Assembly: GCA_000507305.1 (NCBI GenBank)
Contig: DF241175.1
Span: 22,951 to 86,950 of the forward strand
DNA length: 64,000 bases
DNA from: Breviolum minutum Mf 1.05b.01
Taxonomy: Eukaryota; Sar; Dinophyceae; Suessiales; Symbiodiniaceae
Reading direction: 5' to 3'
In this document: piece by piece, positions 25,722 to 38,923 of the stretch
Position numbering within the stretch: position 1 is the first letter of the stretch
How the letters are laid out: each line of letters begins with the position of its first letter
The notes under the pieces: generated by a model
The model's input: only the letters and a program-made list of their open reading frames with translations
What the model was told of the DNA's origin: nothing
Database searches by the model: none
Position numbers and translations under genes: made by a program

Positions 25722-27600
25722 GCCAGGCGAGGAGGGACAGGAGGGCTGGGACAGCGGCATCAGAAACGGACAAAAGAAGGCTTAGGGTGCCACATGATGC
25801 CATGGCATCCCTTTGATCCCTTTGTTAAGTGTGGACTGAGCATAAAGTATTCAGAATGATTCAGAAGCGAAGAATCTCAATTTCATGAACATGCGAGAGC
25901 TGAATATTGGAACCCTTTCTCATATTTCCTCATGTATACGTTGGTCCCAGTACGAGATGATGATATGTGATGGCATATGAATGCCACAGTTGTGTCACGC
26001 GTGTCCCTTTTGTGTCTCGAGGCAATCCGTCAGTGCTGCCACCGGTGGAACAAGGCCAAGGAATTCGACGTAACGAGTGCCTTGCCCAAGGCCACGTGTG
26101 ACAGACAACTTTTAATTGAATTGTTTTCCACACGCACGGAATACCAGGAGACAGAAGCCAATAAGCACAAAAAACTTGTACCAAATGAGGGTTTCTAAGC
26201 TGATAGACCTTGCGTAACATTGTAACGTGGTATGATAACAAGACTCTCATTGGATCTAACCACATCAAAAAAAAGAGCCAGTGTGAGCAGAAGATGTTGC
26301 TCAAATCTGGATCCTTGAGCTAGTGGATCTGACTGATTATTTTGCAACGCTCGCCATTGGCGACGGCTTGATGCAGGGAGCAGGCGCCAACTGCGTGACA
26401 AACCCAAGATCACTGCATGTTTTCACAAGCCACTGCCTTGATGGCAGATGGACACATGGCCCATACATGCACACACCATGTAAGGTACTATAGTAGACAA
26501 AAGCATAAAACTACGTATATAGACAGTGTTTAGTGCATACATCTGATGAATATAATGTTTTGTATATATGACAGTGTACATGATAAATTATAACATACTA
26601 TATAGATGCGGTTAGATACTGGTCTCATTTTGTTCATGTTGTGCATTTTTGGTTGAACCGCTACAGCACATCGAATAGCCAAAGCTGAATTCTATGTCAG
26701 CGCTGCGGCCGCTGCCTTCTTGCATTGCCATCTGGAAATGAATGTGGGTGAAATGGGTGGAGCTAACGTTTGAATATTTTTGACCGAAAGTGGCTGACAC
26801 GATGAAACACATGACCAATGGTGAAGTCGCAACGCATGAATCAGCATGAAGCTTTCCACTCGTTTCAGCCAAAGGAATCCGCCTGGCCCAATGTCTTCGC
26901 AAAAAATCAGGAAGTTGAACGATGGCAATGATTGGCCACGAGCCAGATGAGCTGTTGCTTGCAACTAAAGCAGAGCCAGCTTTTAGATCTTTTAGGTGAC
27001 ACCATGGTAACACCACGGTAAAACCATGCGACACCATTTGGGCGGAGACGCTGGACAGCTGAAATTCGATTGCGCCGCTCTGCTTCGCTTGAGCTGATAG
27101 ATGTGTGGGGTGGGAAAAAGCTGAGGGAGCCTTGACAAGACACCTTCTCAAGGTCCGCCGTAAGCAGGATTGAGGACGATGCAAGTAGCATGTACATCCA
27201 CACCTTCTAGAACGATCATTGATCTCCACCGAGTGCATCCAAATGCCAAGTGAGCCAAGTGGCATACCGCAGTTGTGTCAGCAGTGAATCCAGCGCAGGA
27301 CTTTCCACCACCTTCCGTCGAGTATCCCTTAGCAGCCTTGATTGGAGATGTGGATTTGGGAGTGGCACATTCGAAAGGCCATTGCCCAGCCTGGAAATTG
27401 TTTCACCATTTTCTGGAACGTACGATGTACCACACCAACAGTCCAAAAGTTTGACCAGGCCTTTTGACCTCTCATCCTGGCCCAGTTCACCTGAATTTTT
27501 GCTTCCGGGACTGGGTCCTTTGATGCGATCATTTGGGAAGGATGGGAGTTTAGGAGCTTAGCCAGGTTTGGCTGATTTCAGTAACTATCATTGAAAGATA
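25722..27600. other. Ambiguous region with overlapping open frames
   Basis: Near 26012-26198 a plus frame (AIRQCCHRWNKAKEFDVTSA...) is exon-like. From 26612 to 27265 the minus strand is open for 217 codons, and from 27216 to 27561 three frames are open at once. I recognise no domain in any of them, so no strand or product is assigned. Confidence 0.3.
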
Positions 27601-29624
27601 TTTACGAAAGATGTATATTATGTATATGTGTGTATATATCTATATGATACGTGATATATCAATGTATCCTATATATTTTTCCAAAACTTAGTTGATGTAA
27701 TCCTAAGATGTCATGATCCGTTCATCAACAGCTTGGACCTGTGCGGAGCACACGAACCCTGCACCTATCAGGAGAATCTGGCGCCAAAAGCTGGACCTGC
27801 TACTTGACATCGGAATAGCATCGTAAAAGGGAGGCTGAAGTGTCCATTCATTCTTGTTCGTGATTCCTCTGATTCCTCATTCATTTGTTGTCTCTGTGAG
27901 ATGACTCCTGAAATGAACAAACAGTGAGCAAGCCTTTGGTCATTTGCACAATTGATTTTCCTTTGCTTTTATCTTGCATGCCACTTGGTGGCGAATCAAT
28001 GTAAAGCAAAATTAAACAACGACGGTGCTGAGATCGGTTTTGAGATTTCCCTCTTCAGGTGCGGGGTTCTCCTGGATTGACAACTGAGTGGCCCAAGGCA
28101 GCGGCAGAAGTACCAAATGAAGTCTGCATGTTGAACTAGCCACAGCAACATGCAGTCACTGATCTTCACATTCAACTTTTCAGGTCGTCAAACACCAGCA
28201 TCCATAGAAAATGCCCTGGCATACTTGCAGGGCTTAGAGCACAGTTTCCATACCCTTTTTTGGTTCATTTAAAGTGATTTAAAGTCTACCGAATTTGCCC
28301 GATCTTGTTCTGTTCTAGAGAAGCACTGAGGTGAAGTAAAGGCCCTTACATTCTGTTTGAAATTGAACCTCTGAGCTATGCAAGGCTTACTTGGACAGTC
28401 CTGTCTTGCATCACTGGGCAGCATCTTCGTCACCCAGAAGTCGGCAGCTTAGCCTCCATGTCAACTGATATCAACGATGTACTTTGCCCAAATCAGTGTA
28501 GGTGATTGGTATCATGTGATCATGAGTTGGAGCAGGCACTTCACAAGGACAATGTTCAGTTTCCTCCGTAGCAGCGAGAGGATTCCCAACCGTTTTCTAA
28601 GACGTAGTGAAGAAGCAGCCTGAAGACTAACCCAATGGATTCATGGACTTTGTGAAACCGCTAAGAGATTTTCCCGCATGTTCCTCAAGCTTAGGCAGCT
28701 ATATTCCACCAACGTGCTTGGCAACTGGAGCTGTACTTGAGGCACGAAACTTTCATGTTTGCCTTGTGACAAATTGACAGAAGAACCTGAAGTCGATTGA
28801 AGTATCTCAGTCATCTAATTTTGATCTAATTGGTGGTTCCCTGTGCTACAGGCTAGTGATGGTAGTGTGGAATTCATAGTGTAAATATGATATAATACGA
28901 TATCATATAACCAATATGGTATGTAATGTGAAACACAGTATAATTCAAAGGGTAATATCTTTCAAGATCTAATGTAAGAAAGTATTATAACGCATGATGA
29001 TGTAATATAATATCATGATACCGCTGTAAATATATCACGTCCACATATCCCATTTGAATGACATGCTGAGCATATTTCAGAACATGTTCCATGACCACAA
29101 GGCTCTGGAGGCTGCTGTCAGCAGAGACGCGCGTATTCTTGTTATGGTGGCTTAGTTGAGATGGGATCCAGCGTTGAAGGAGATGTTTTTGAGAGCCCAT
29201 GGTTTTGAAAGTTAGGTTTCCTCAGGTTTGCTTTGAACTTTTTGTTGTTTTCTTTTTGCACTTATCTGTTATTTACTGCAAGTGGCTCACATCTGCCTCT
29301 ATGATGCTGATGTAGATATGTTTGGTCTTTGGATGATTCTGTAGCAGGCATGCAACGTAACGGGACGGCATATGGAATACTAATGACAATAATGTCGACA
29401 ACAATGATGGCAAGGTCAGTGATGACAGCAACACTGATGGTGATAGTGATAAACACTTGATATGGATAATGAAATTTAACAATGCGACTCTAATTGTTGC
29501 TATTCAAATATATTATATTAAATTTTATTATATTATATCATATCATATTATATTATATCATATCATATTATATTATATTATATTATATTATATTAGAATT
29601 ATATGCATGAAACTTTATGTTCAG
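27601..29624. other. No supported gene
   Basis: Mostly frame-poor sequence with AT-rich blocks near 27610-27680 and 28870-29040. A short segment at 27732-27769 (LDLCGAHEPCTYQ) lies between an AG acceptor and a GA donor and could be an isolated exon. Confidence 0.4.
29511..29595. repeat. AT-rich pentamer-like repeat
   Basis: Repeated TATTATA and TATCATA words with almost no G, adjacent to an exon-like segment. Confidence 0.8.
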
Positions 29625-29709
29625 GATCCAGACTCTGCAGTTGACAAGCTTCAAGAGTCCAAACCGCCCTTTCAGCTCTTGCCCGATTGCAATAAGCATT
29701 TCTTTCAAG
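29625..29709 (+). CDS. Exon-like segment, unknown
   Basis: Bounded by TTCAG acceptor and GT donor (GGTAGG). Reads DPDSAVDKLQESKPPFQLLP and DCNKHFFQ, ending in phase 1. No family recognised, and a following exon in matching phase was not found. A second open segment at about 29872-30024 (ADLGSC...) follows a CCCAG acceptor but is out of phase with it. Confidence 0.35.
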
Positions 29710-32700
29710 GTAGGGACTCTCTCAACGCCAACAGACGTGCTGAATGTAGAGGCGCCTTCTTGTCATAACGGACCGTCAAAGCATCTCCATGAATTGATAT
29801 GAATTGATATCTTTCATTTGACTAAAGCGTTCGGAAGTTGAGTTGCTGTCACTCACTCCATGTTATTCCCAGGCCGATCTGGGAAGTTGCCTGGTATCTA
29901 GGGGGATGATGAGAAGGGTGGCAAGATGTGTCAAGCAAGCAGCGAGAGTGTTGTTGCCAGGACATTGCAGCCCGACTTGGGGCACTAGCAAGGCTGCTCA
30001 AGATGCGGTGGGAACAACCAATACAGATGGCCACATTGTTTTTCTGCTCTTCTTTCATTTTAGACATAATTTATCTATCCAATTTTGTTCATTAGATTTT
30101 GAATAACAAATCCATTGGAATTTGACAGCGTGGCTTTTGGCCATAAGCCAACACTGCAAACATGAGGTCTTTGCTGACATCACCTCTGGGCTGAGACAAC
30201 GCCCCGGCACTGTGCATTATTCGGAAAAGCTACTGCCGGGGCCTTGGTGCTTCTGAGATTCCTTCAGAATCACCATGTCAAGGTCTTCAGAAATCACAAG
30301 CCATTGCGACAAACATTTTCCACATAGGGAGAGCATCCCATTTGCAGCAGATAGCCAGAGCAACAGGGGTTCCTGCTTCACAAGTATGGGTGCTTCATCG
30401 CCCAATTTGTGCCCTAGTGTCATTGGGCCACGCATGCCATGCCACTGCTACCATCCAAAGGTGTGGCAAGCAACAGCGAGGTTTTTGCACGTGCTTTCTC
30501 TTGCTGGCGAAGTTTCTGTTTTCTGAACCGAATCAAACTCAATGAAGCACCGAGGAATTCGACCCTTTTATCTGCACAAAGCCTGCAAGTGGACGTGGTG
30601 CGGTGTTGGGTTCATTTCTATAAAGACACTGGGGGTTGGGTCTTGCATGAAAGAGTCTGCAAGTTAGTGTGAGCATTGAAATTGCCATCATGGTAGAAAT
30701 TCAGACCCTGAAAAATCCAGACCTGTCAGCACCCGAAGTGTGAATGGCCCTTCGACATCTGGAAAAATGATGAAACATGTGCTGTCCTTGACTGCAACCC
30801 TGTATTGCACCTGCAACCGGTTTTTCTTCAGAAGATTTATCATGTGGATACTAATAGAGTTAAATGGAATTACATCACTATATATAATATATTACAATAA
30901 GGCTGTTTGTATTATATTGTATGACTAAAATCAAGCACTATTGTACTTGAAATCTGGCCAGAAGGTTCCTTTAGCAAAGATGGGGGAGATTGATCCAGTA
31001 CAGCTAATGCAATCCGTCTGGTGGCGACTGTTCTTTGTTATTGGCCACACAGTACATACTCAGAATGATTTTACTTGTTTGTCAATTGTATGGTTATATT
31101 TGCATGGATCAAATGCGGCATGAAGTATCATCCAACAGCATCCATCCGCATGAGCGCCAGATCGTACAAATTGGTGGGCCGATGGTTTCTCGGGGCCACA
31201 TGGGTTTTGTGAAGGTGCGGAACTCGGCAGAGCACTAAACGACGGGATCATTAAAACAATCTAAAGAAAGGATCTTAGATGTGACATGTGAATACAATAT
31301 GATGCAGATGATTCGAGATGTATCAAGGAAAGGCTACAAAGGCATGACATGACATAATCCGAGCTACAGAGGCTGGTGCTCCATTGTATGTGAGAGTGGT
31401 TCCAGCCTCGGCACGAGACCTGCCAAATTTGGTGACGAAATTGCATGGAGTATTTTTCGAAAGACAATTGGATTGGAGGTGGCTTGTCACTATGAATCAA
31501 TATATGAATCATTGTTACTGTTGCCCGCCTTTTCAGTGCATTCATTTCGCAATATGATTTGTCATTTGTGCATGTGCATAGTTCGAGATGCAAAGAGAAT
31601 CATAACTTTTCAAAAGGTAAATTTTGGTAAAAATTGGTAAAATGGATCATCGATCCTGCAGAACATGGTGATACAGGGTCCGTGGATGATCATGAGGCAT
31701 CCATGGGCACATGATTTGTGTTGATTTGTGGCATCCATCCATGCTACGCTGCGACGGCCATTTTTAATTCAGTTTCGAGGCCCCTGGACCTGTGCGAATG
31801 GACCAGGAGCTTTGTGCCATTTTCTTTTCATGCATTTGGCATTGTCATACATTGACCTTCGATCTTTGAACTGCAAAGATTGCAGGAGTCGCATCTGGTT
31901 TTTTATTTGCATTTTTACGTATGAAGAATTGATGATGTATTAGGACTGTGAAAGTTGCTGTGCCACCGTGTCGATTCAAGACCAAACAAAGAAATGAAAG
32001 AACCACGACTTTAAAAAGCGGTCAAACGAGGCAACGCCTTTCGTTGTTTGCCTTCCAGGATTGGGTGGTAACTCATCATCTCATGTGTGGTCCCGCAGCT
32101 CTTTGCCAAGCCCTGGCCAAGGCGAAATGACTGACATTGACCCAACGCGTAAGGAATGAAAGATGCAATGTTTGGGTGTGTCTGAGGGTCAGTGAATGTG
32201 TTTAGATATCATGTGGCTTACTGACTTTGCAAATTTGGTTATGGCTTTGCCATGGACTCAAGCTGGAAGATTTCCAGATCCATTTGTTGATCTCAGCAGC
32301 TGACAAATTAAGGGGAAGAGGTGCCACATTGAGATACAGTCTTTCAGACTTTCATTGCTGGAAATGCACAGTTGTATGGAAAGCGAAGTGACCCGGCACT
32401 AAAACAAGTACCTGTCTCTTATGATGACTCATTAATTACGACATGTCAAGTCTATGGGAACGAGGTGCTTCTATGCACATAGCACCTTTGCACCTGAACG
32501 AGATTAAAAAATGAGTTCAGCAATTACTGCACGCAGAAAGAATAATAAATCATTTGGGGGCTCATGCAACGCTGGAATTTGCTGCTGTATGCTCGAATTA
32601 TGCCTGTGTCATGTCAATAAATCGACAGTATGTATGACCCCAATATGAAAAAGAAAACATGTTCACAAGACGCTGCAACATGTGAACTGTGGAGAAGCTT

Positions 32701-33082
32701 CTCCTAGTTTGTACCAGTGTTCCTGAATCATGATGAATCATTCGTTTTCACGCAGATGACAGTAGCTCATAGTAGCTCCCTACTGCGCACAGCTTCTGCC
32801 ACCTCATACTTGATGTCGAGGCGTCGCTGCCACGAAAACCACCCAGTGCTTTCTGGACCAGGTTGGAACGTATTTGCAGTGCCAAACTTGCAATCTGAAT
32901 TTGCAGTTGGAAAGATTTAGAGCAACATGAGGTGAAACTGTGTGATGCAACATGAGCATTCCATGTTCGTCCATGCTCGACCATTGCTAAGCCGTTAGAG
33001 CACTTGTGCCCACTGGCACAGATTCTCCAGATAAGATTTGAGAAGTCCTTGGCCAAACACACTCTATCTTGATTCCTTTCAG
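29710..33082 (+). other. Scattered exon-like segments, no identified gene
   Basis: Candidate segments are 30942-31050 (KSGQKVPLAKMGEIDPVQLM...) and 32059-32130 after CTTCCAG (DWVVTHHLMCGPAALCQALA, KAK-stop). They are short and unlinked. Between 32131 and 33082 I see no credible coding segment. Confidence 0.3.
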
Positions 33083-33206
33083 CCTAAAGAAGTGGTTGTC
33101 AGCGTGTTTGCACTTCAAGCTACATGGGCGGTTTGGGGCCAGTGCACTCGCAGGCTTTCGAATGTTGTTGAACAGACAATCGAGACGAGCCTCAGCCTAT
33201 CAAGTG
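33083..33206 (+). CDS. Exon-like segment, unknown
   Basis: Lies between a TTTCAG acceptor and a GT donor. Reads PKEVVVSVFALQATWAVWGQ and CTRRLSNVVEQTIETSLSLS. Partly hydrophobic. No family recognised. Confidence 0.35.
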
Positions 33207-36200
33207 GTAAAAGGGTTGGCAAGTCTCCGGCGCGGCGCGAACGTATGATAGTAACGATAGTAGGTTACCAGCATGTACCAGCATCTAGCTAACCAGGACA
33301 CCATAGCCTGTTCTGTTGGACGACTGTGTCATTTCAGGAGTTTGTTTTGCGTTGCAAGTTACAAGTCAAGGAGCCTCGGTGACAGTTTCAGCGAGCCTTT
33401 GTTAGCATGGCGCTCAGAGGGCTGAAGAGTACGTGACTTTTGATGCCCACACTACTACCACTATGTGTTTCGAATGTTCCCCTCATTTATACACAGTTTT
33501 GCTGCATTTGACTTACCACTTCTCAATACGACTAAAGAATACTAAAGAGGGGTACCGAATGCTGAAAAACAAACGTACGGAATGGCGACATGTTCTTGTT
33601 GACCTTGACTTCATTTCCAACCATTTTGTCCATGCTTTCTCAGCACTATCTGTGCATGGCGTTACCAGGCGCGGACTCTGTCACACATCATGCCTAGTGG
33701 CCAGCGGCTCCTCATCTCAAGGCTGGGACTTCCAAAGCGTGTTGGTCAAGTCTCCATCGTTCGTTGGATAGGATTTCAATGGGTTTCATATGGGGTTCAT
33801 ATGCTTTGGTGAAGGATCTTGTCACAAGTTTCTCCACAATTTGTGCAAGTAATAGCATGGAATAGTTTTGTTGTTTCAGGATTTCCAGGCTGGTGAAATA
33901 TTTTGATTCACTCGGATAATGCCTATAATTGTGCCAAAGCTAAAATCACCGACTTGCAGTTCGATGCCCATCCGTGACCTGGACAACTTCGCGAAACCTT
34001 GCACGGACGTCTCACAGGCTGGAAAAGATACATTGACAGTTGATTGACACACCCAAAACAAATGCATCTCTGGATCCCCTTTTTGTTGTTTGCTTTTTTA
34101 CCTCTTGCACTTTTGTGTTGATTGTTTAATATTTTTTGTTTATAGAGGGTGCAGGTGTGCCAAGATCCCGGAACCAGGAACTGTTCAAAATTGGGAGTGC
34201 ATCCTGAAACGGCAGTTCTCAGTCGCATCACCCAGCATATATGATATACTAGACTATACACTGAAACTCATAGTAACAAACAGGTGCAAAAAGTGAAATC
34301 TGAAGTTCAGAAGTTCATGCAATCTTAGTTCAAAACGCACAAGTTGTCTTGCATTTTTTAACCAGCTATTGCACATTGAAATCGAGGCGCCACTACATCC
34401 ACCAATGTCCAATCGCGGTGCTTCAGGCTGTGGAGTTGTTAGAGAAATCCATGCTTCAATCTGTGACCTTTTGATATCCTTTTCTATTTTCTGTTCTTTT
34501 ACTCATACCTTGGTCTTGTTGATTCAAAATTGCTTGTATTTCCGTCTGGGTGTCAAGCGAAAGCTGGTGAGACTGCTGTCCAATTGAAGTGCTAGTTGAG
34601 AGGGCGACGTTGAAATTCTGTTGTCTTGGACGTAGGCATCGATGGGGTGATCAGCACGGCTGTTGGTCTCTGCCGGGCCAGCGAGGTCCGTCGAGATTTG
34701 AATCTCACGTATGGAAGAATCTGGACAGATTATCGCCCATCATCAGATCCAGATCCAATCTTTTGAGGATTTATTTCCTGGGAAACTCACCAACATCATG
34801 ACAATCAAATCTAAATCCAAGTGCAAATCTCCGAATCTCTAGATGCAGCACGTTCACAGAAGGTTGGGAACCTGTTGATGAAGCGGAAAGACGCACCTCG
34901 CACCCGCCTGTGGTGCAGGTTCCGTGCACGCTGCCGATTGGAGATGTTGCTTAGCCAGGATTAATTCGTGAGAGACGCCGTAAGACCGAAAGACCCGTCC
35001 GTCTGTGTCTGGAGGCAGCACACGGTACAGGTATCAGCATGTATCAGGGATCTCAGTGTCCATTCTTCCTGAGATCAACACAAGATTGTTTGCACAACCA
35101 TGCATGTCCTCTATCGTCCATCGTCCTGGCGCTCAGGTGTCCACTATTCAAGACTTTCAAGCCCTCCAATTACTGAGCGAGAAGGTGTGACTGGGTATTG
35201 AGTTTGTTCGGTCTAAACCACATGGTGTAGACGCAACAAGGGCGAGCGAAAGACCCCAAATTCCAAAAGTTTCGCAGGTGCCCCGAATCTTTTCAGTACT
35301 CACTCAACACAGAGTCTTTTCTGTTTGTGGTAATTATGTTCCACTTGCCTTTGTTTGATCTTGTAACTGTATGCATCTTGTATTCTTTGTGGCTGAATTT
35401 CGATGGTTGCAAATCACAGCCGGGTGTCAACGCAGGATCCGAACGCTCCTCCACTTATCGTCATAATTGTCAACAATGGTGGAGGCATTCAAATGTGATA
35501 TGCTGCCATTATTTAATCATCTTGATTGTCGGCCGAGACTCTGTGATTCCTTGTGATTCTAGATCCAAAAGCCAGCCCGCCAACCCATCAAAGTCTACCT
35601 GCATTTGCAACTAGTAGTTTGGTGTTTTGAAACGTTATTCAATGTCACTCATATTATTCATCAACACTTTTGCTGTATGTTGGGTTGCTGTATGTTTTTG
35701 CTCCCCTTGCCTTGCCCAGGTATGATTTTCTCCTTTCTACCCATCGCCGAATTCAAAGATGCCCCACTCTCAGAGAGTCATGTTTCAATAATGTTCAATT
35801 GATATAGCCATGATGTAAGTTGATATGCTCCATGCACTATGCTGACTGTATACTTTGAGAACATTCCATGCATTTGGCTAGCAGGGATCGAGATGACAGA
35901 AGGGTCAGCACAACAGCAGTGTACAGCCACGCCCTTCAATTATTGAAACTATTGGCAAGAGCTCCACCAGCTATTAAGGATGACGAAAAGATAGGTCTTA
36001 CAAAAGGATTTTTTGAGAATTGTGTTTCCCGATGAATGAGGATAGTTCGCAATGCAAACACGCACGCTGGTGATTTGCAGTTGGAACGAAAAGCACACCT
36101 CCACAAAAAAATGCCAACGTACCAATGTATAGAAATACAATGAATCGAAGATGGAAATGAACAAACCATTCTCCCAAACTCAAAAACCAGCTGGGCCCTG

Positions 36201-38089
36201 AACAATGTCGCTATGCGGCTATCATGATTTCCTGACCACTTTCGAAGTTGTCCTTGGTGAGGTCATGGACCCATTTTTCAACGAGCCCCACTGTACAGAC
36301 TTCGAGAGCGCGTCGCGGGCACAGTTCTTCTTTCAATCATTTAATCACTGTTCTTCTATGAATGACTAAATTATTCAGTGAGGGGCCAGTTCGCTTGTGT
36401 GGAACAGATATTGCAACTTGCCCCTTTGGATTGCAAAAGGATCCAGAACCACTGACCTGCTTGTACTTTTGATCCGAACCGTGCTACACAAGATTTTGTT
36501 TTACGAAATTACAACGCCTTTCTTACCATCGTCGAACTGCAATGGGTGATTGCTACCACTGTTCTTGGGGTCAGGTGCAAGACGTGGCATGTGCCTTACG
36601 CGCTTTGCACAGACATCACAACGTTTAAGGTGCGAGAGATGCTGTGGAACTGAACGGATGGATGCATACACTATACAATTTCATATAGTTTCATTGTACT
36701 TACTTTCATCCATCTGCCAGTATTCACATCATCACCATCATCACCACCATCATCATCATCATGATCATGATCATGAGCATCCCCATCATCACCATCAACT
36801 ACAAGAACGAAAAAGACAAAGCAGTGGTGCTTGTGCATCTGGGGTGAAGGCCCTGTGCCCCCCCAATTCCTGAGAAAGCAACTGCACAAGAGGATTAAGA
36901 CTTTGAATGTTGTACAATAGAAGAATATGTTCAAGATTTCAACAAGTATCAGAACCCCCGGAGACAAGCAAGCCCGAAGAACAAGGAACCAAAAGGAAAA
37001 AAGCACTGATAGGGATCCTGAATCTCAAAAAAGCCAGCGAGAAAACAGAACGGTGCTAAAACATAGAAGGAAGAGATGTCACAAAATGCACATATACCAA
37101 TATATTGTATACCATTGATCAATGCAGAAACCTGTCAAGCATAGATCGAAACCAGATAATAAACAATTTTGGCAAAACGAAAACACTTGCAAGAATCAAC
37201 ACCAAGAAACAAACGGCGAACACAGAACACGATCTTAGGAAAGTAAACAAAACAGAAATCCAAGGGAAAAGACAACAAAGAAATGAAAAGACGGCATTTT
37301 AGGAGAATCCCTAAAAGAACAAACAATCCTAGATTATGAATTCATGTACATGCATAATAAATCAATGTGGCACTTTATAGTTTCCATGTTTGTTATCTTT
37401 TTGGCATTTCAAATTTAAAAGAACAAATTCGTGGTCCAGAAGCCGCGATATGTTGCGACCCTCAATGCGGTACCGTCAGCAAGGAGATCCATGCATCACC
37501 CAAACAAGGCCATATTGTCGGATGGTTCGGACTCAATTGATGTGGCAGGCTGTATATGAGAAGGCCACGGCCACCGAAGAAAAACCCAAAGGCAAAGGGA
37601 CTTTATTTTGTCATCTTTGGACGGTCACTTTGAAGGCTTCCTCGGTTCAAGCATGCATGCCAACATGTCAATGTGAAACTTTGATGTAATCTTGATGGAG
37701 CCTGGATGTTAACCTTGTATGCTGCTGAAGCATGTGGCTTTGCCAGTAATTTTTGCAGAGTGTAGCATCGTGCAACCTAGACTGGGTTCTGCTTCGTGCT
37801 CTGTCAGGCATGGTTATTGAGGTTCAGCCTTCTTCTACCTTCGACAAGGGAAACTCAGAGGACAGGAACGGTGCGTTTGGACAGGAACTCGCCTAGTTAA
37901 TCGTGGTCAACTTATTGACAACCGTGTTGTCTCGTTGACATGATAAGATTCAGTGAGTGTGCAGCTCAGAGGCGGCCTTTATGAACGGCTCAGTCCCCAT
38001 CTTCCACAAGATGACCGCTTTGGATACCTTTAGTTGGTATGATGTACTGACTTGAAATTGTGCCAACTCCTACCCAAATGCACAATCAG
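33207..38089. other. Sparse region, no identified gene
   Basis: A few short segments follow AG acceptors (for example VSTIQDFQALQLLSEK near 35139-35187). Around 37431-37560 a frame reads FVVQKPRYVATLNAVPSARR. An A-rich block spans about 36930-37320. None can be assigned. Confidence 0.35.
36722..36802 (+). repeat. Imperfect (CAT)n microsatellite
   Basis: CATCAC, CAT and GATCAT units on the plus strand, about 80 bases, in non-coding sequence. Confidence 0.8.
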
Positions 38090-38406
38090 AATTCGCAATT
38101 CCTGAGGAGAATATTGACTTGCACAAGCAGATTAACAAGGCGCACAACAACAGCTGGACAGTTCTACAGTTCTACTGGTCTTGATTGGAAACTGTGCGGT
38201 GGCGCTGCTGTTTAGTTACCCGCGGTGTGTCAGCAGGAGCAATACCGAAGACACCTGCCATATCACCTGTCGAATCTCCCCAATTTCCCTCCACTTCCTG
38301 ACCTCAAGGACAGATTTACTGGTCACTGCTGCCAGGCTGTGTCACTGGCCGTGCAAAACGAACTTGTGACAGAGGCAGCGGTCGATTTACTGTCCAGCAA
38401 GAGTAC
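38090..38406 (+). CDS. Two exon-like segments, unknown protein
   Basis: The first (38090-38177) follows an AATCAG acceptor and reads FAIPEENIDLHKQINKAHNN then SWTVLQFYW. The second (38234-38406) follows TGTCAG and reads QEQYRRHLPYHLSNLPNFPP then LPDLKDRFTGHCCQAVSLAV and QNELVTEAAVDLLSSK. Both look coding. They do not join in phase directly, so another exon may intervene. No family recognised. Confidence 0.4.
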
Positions 38407-38880
38407 GTAGTAGAATAATGTATCAGTATAATATATTAAATTAATATATATATATATACATATATTATATAATATATTGGTAGTTACAGTTGAACTGACC
38501 AAAAAGAACCAAACCACGCACGGCGCGTGGTGTGTTTTATCTTCATGTTTTCTCCTGGTTTTTCGATCTGCAAGCAACATCAGAAGCGCGCCAGCGTCTC
38601 ACGGGAAAAATATTCGCATGAGGTGCCAATCGAGTTTTGCCAGTGGCGCGAGGCAGGTAGCACTTTAGCGATCGGATGACTGACAGAACCACTGGTGTTG
38701 TGACTTTCCAGACTCCATCGGATTGCCATGAACTAAATAATTGGATCCTGATTCACTTAGATCACGTTTTGGTCTTAGTTGTTTTATTGTTTTTATCTTT
38801 TCTCATGTGTCAGCGGTGTTTTCAGTGAGCAAGTGAGTAGCAAGTGTAGTTCTTTTGGCTCAGTTGTGAAGCTGCCGCAG

Positions 38881-38923
38881 GGTCATCACAATTTCGTGGT
38901 GGTTTTCCTGCACGGCTGGCTCG
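38881..38923 (+). CDS. Possible alpha/beta-hydrolase exon
   Basis: After a CCGCAG acceptor the frame reads GHHNFVVVFLHGWLG and reaches a GT donor. A hydrophobic strand followed by HGxxG is the oxyanion-loop signature of alpha/beta hydrolases. No convincing GxSxG nucleophile segment was found downstream, so this is only a lead. Confidence 0.3.

Noticed and set aside
26612..27265. Minus-strand 217-codon frame
   Set aside because: No recognisable domain, Ser/Cys/His-rich random-looking make-up, no splice context, and competing open frames in the same interval.
38844..38863. Possible genomic spliced-leader relict (GTAG then TTTTGGCTCAG)
   Set aside because: Several mismatches to the leader, and the sequence equally works as a pyrimidine-rich AG acceptor.
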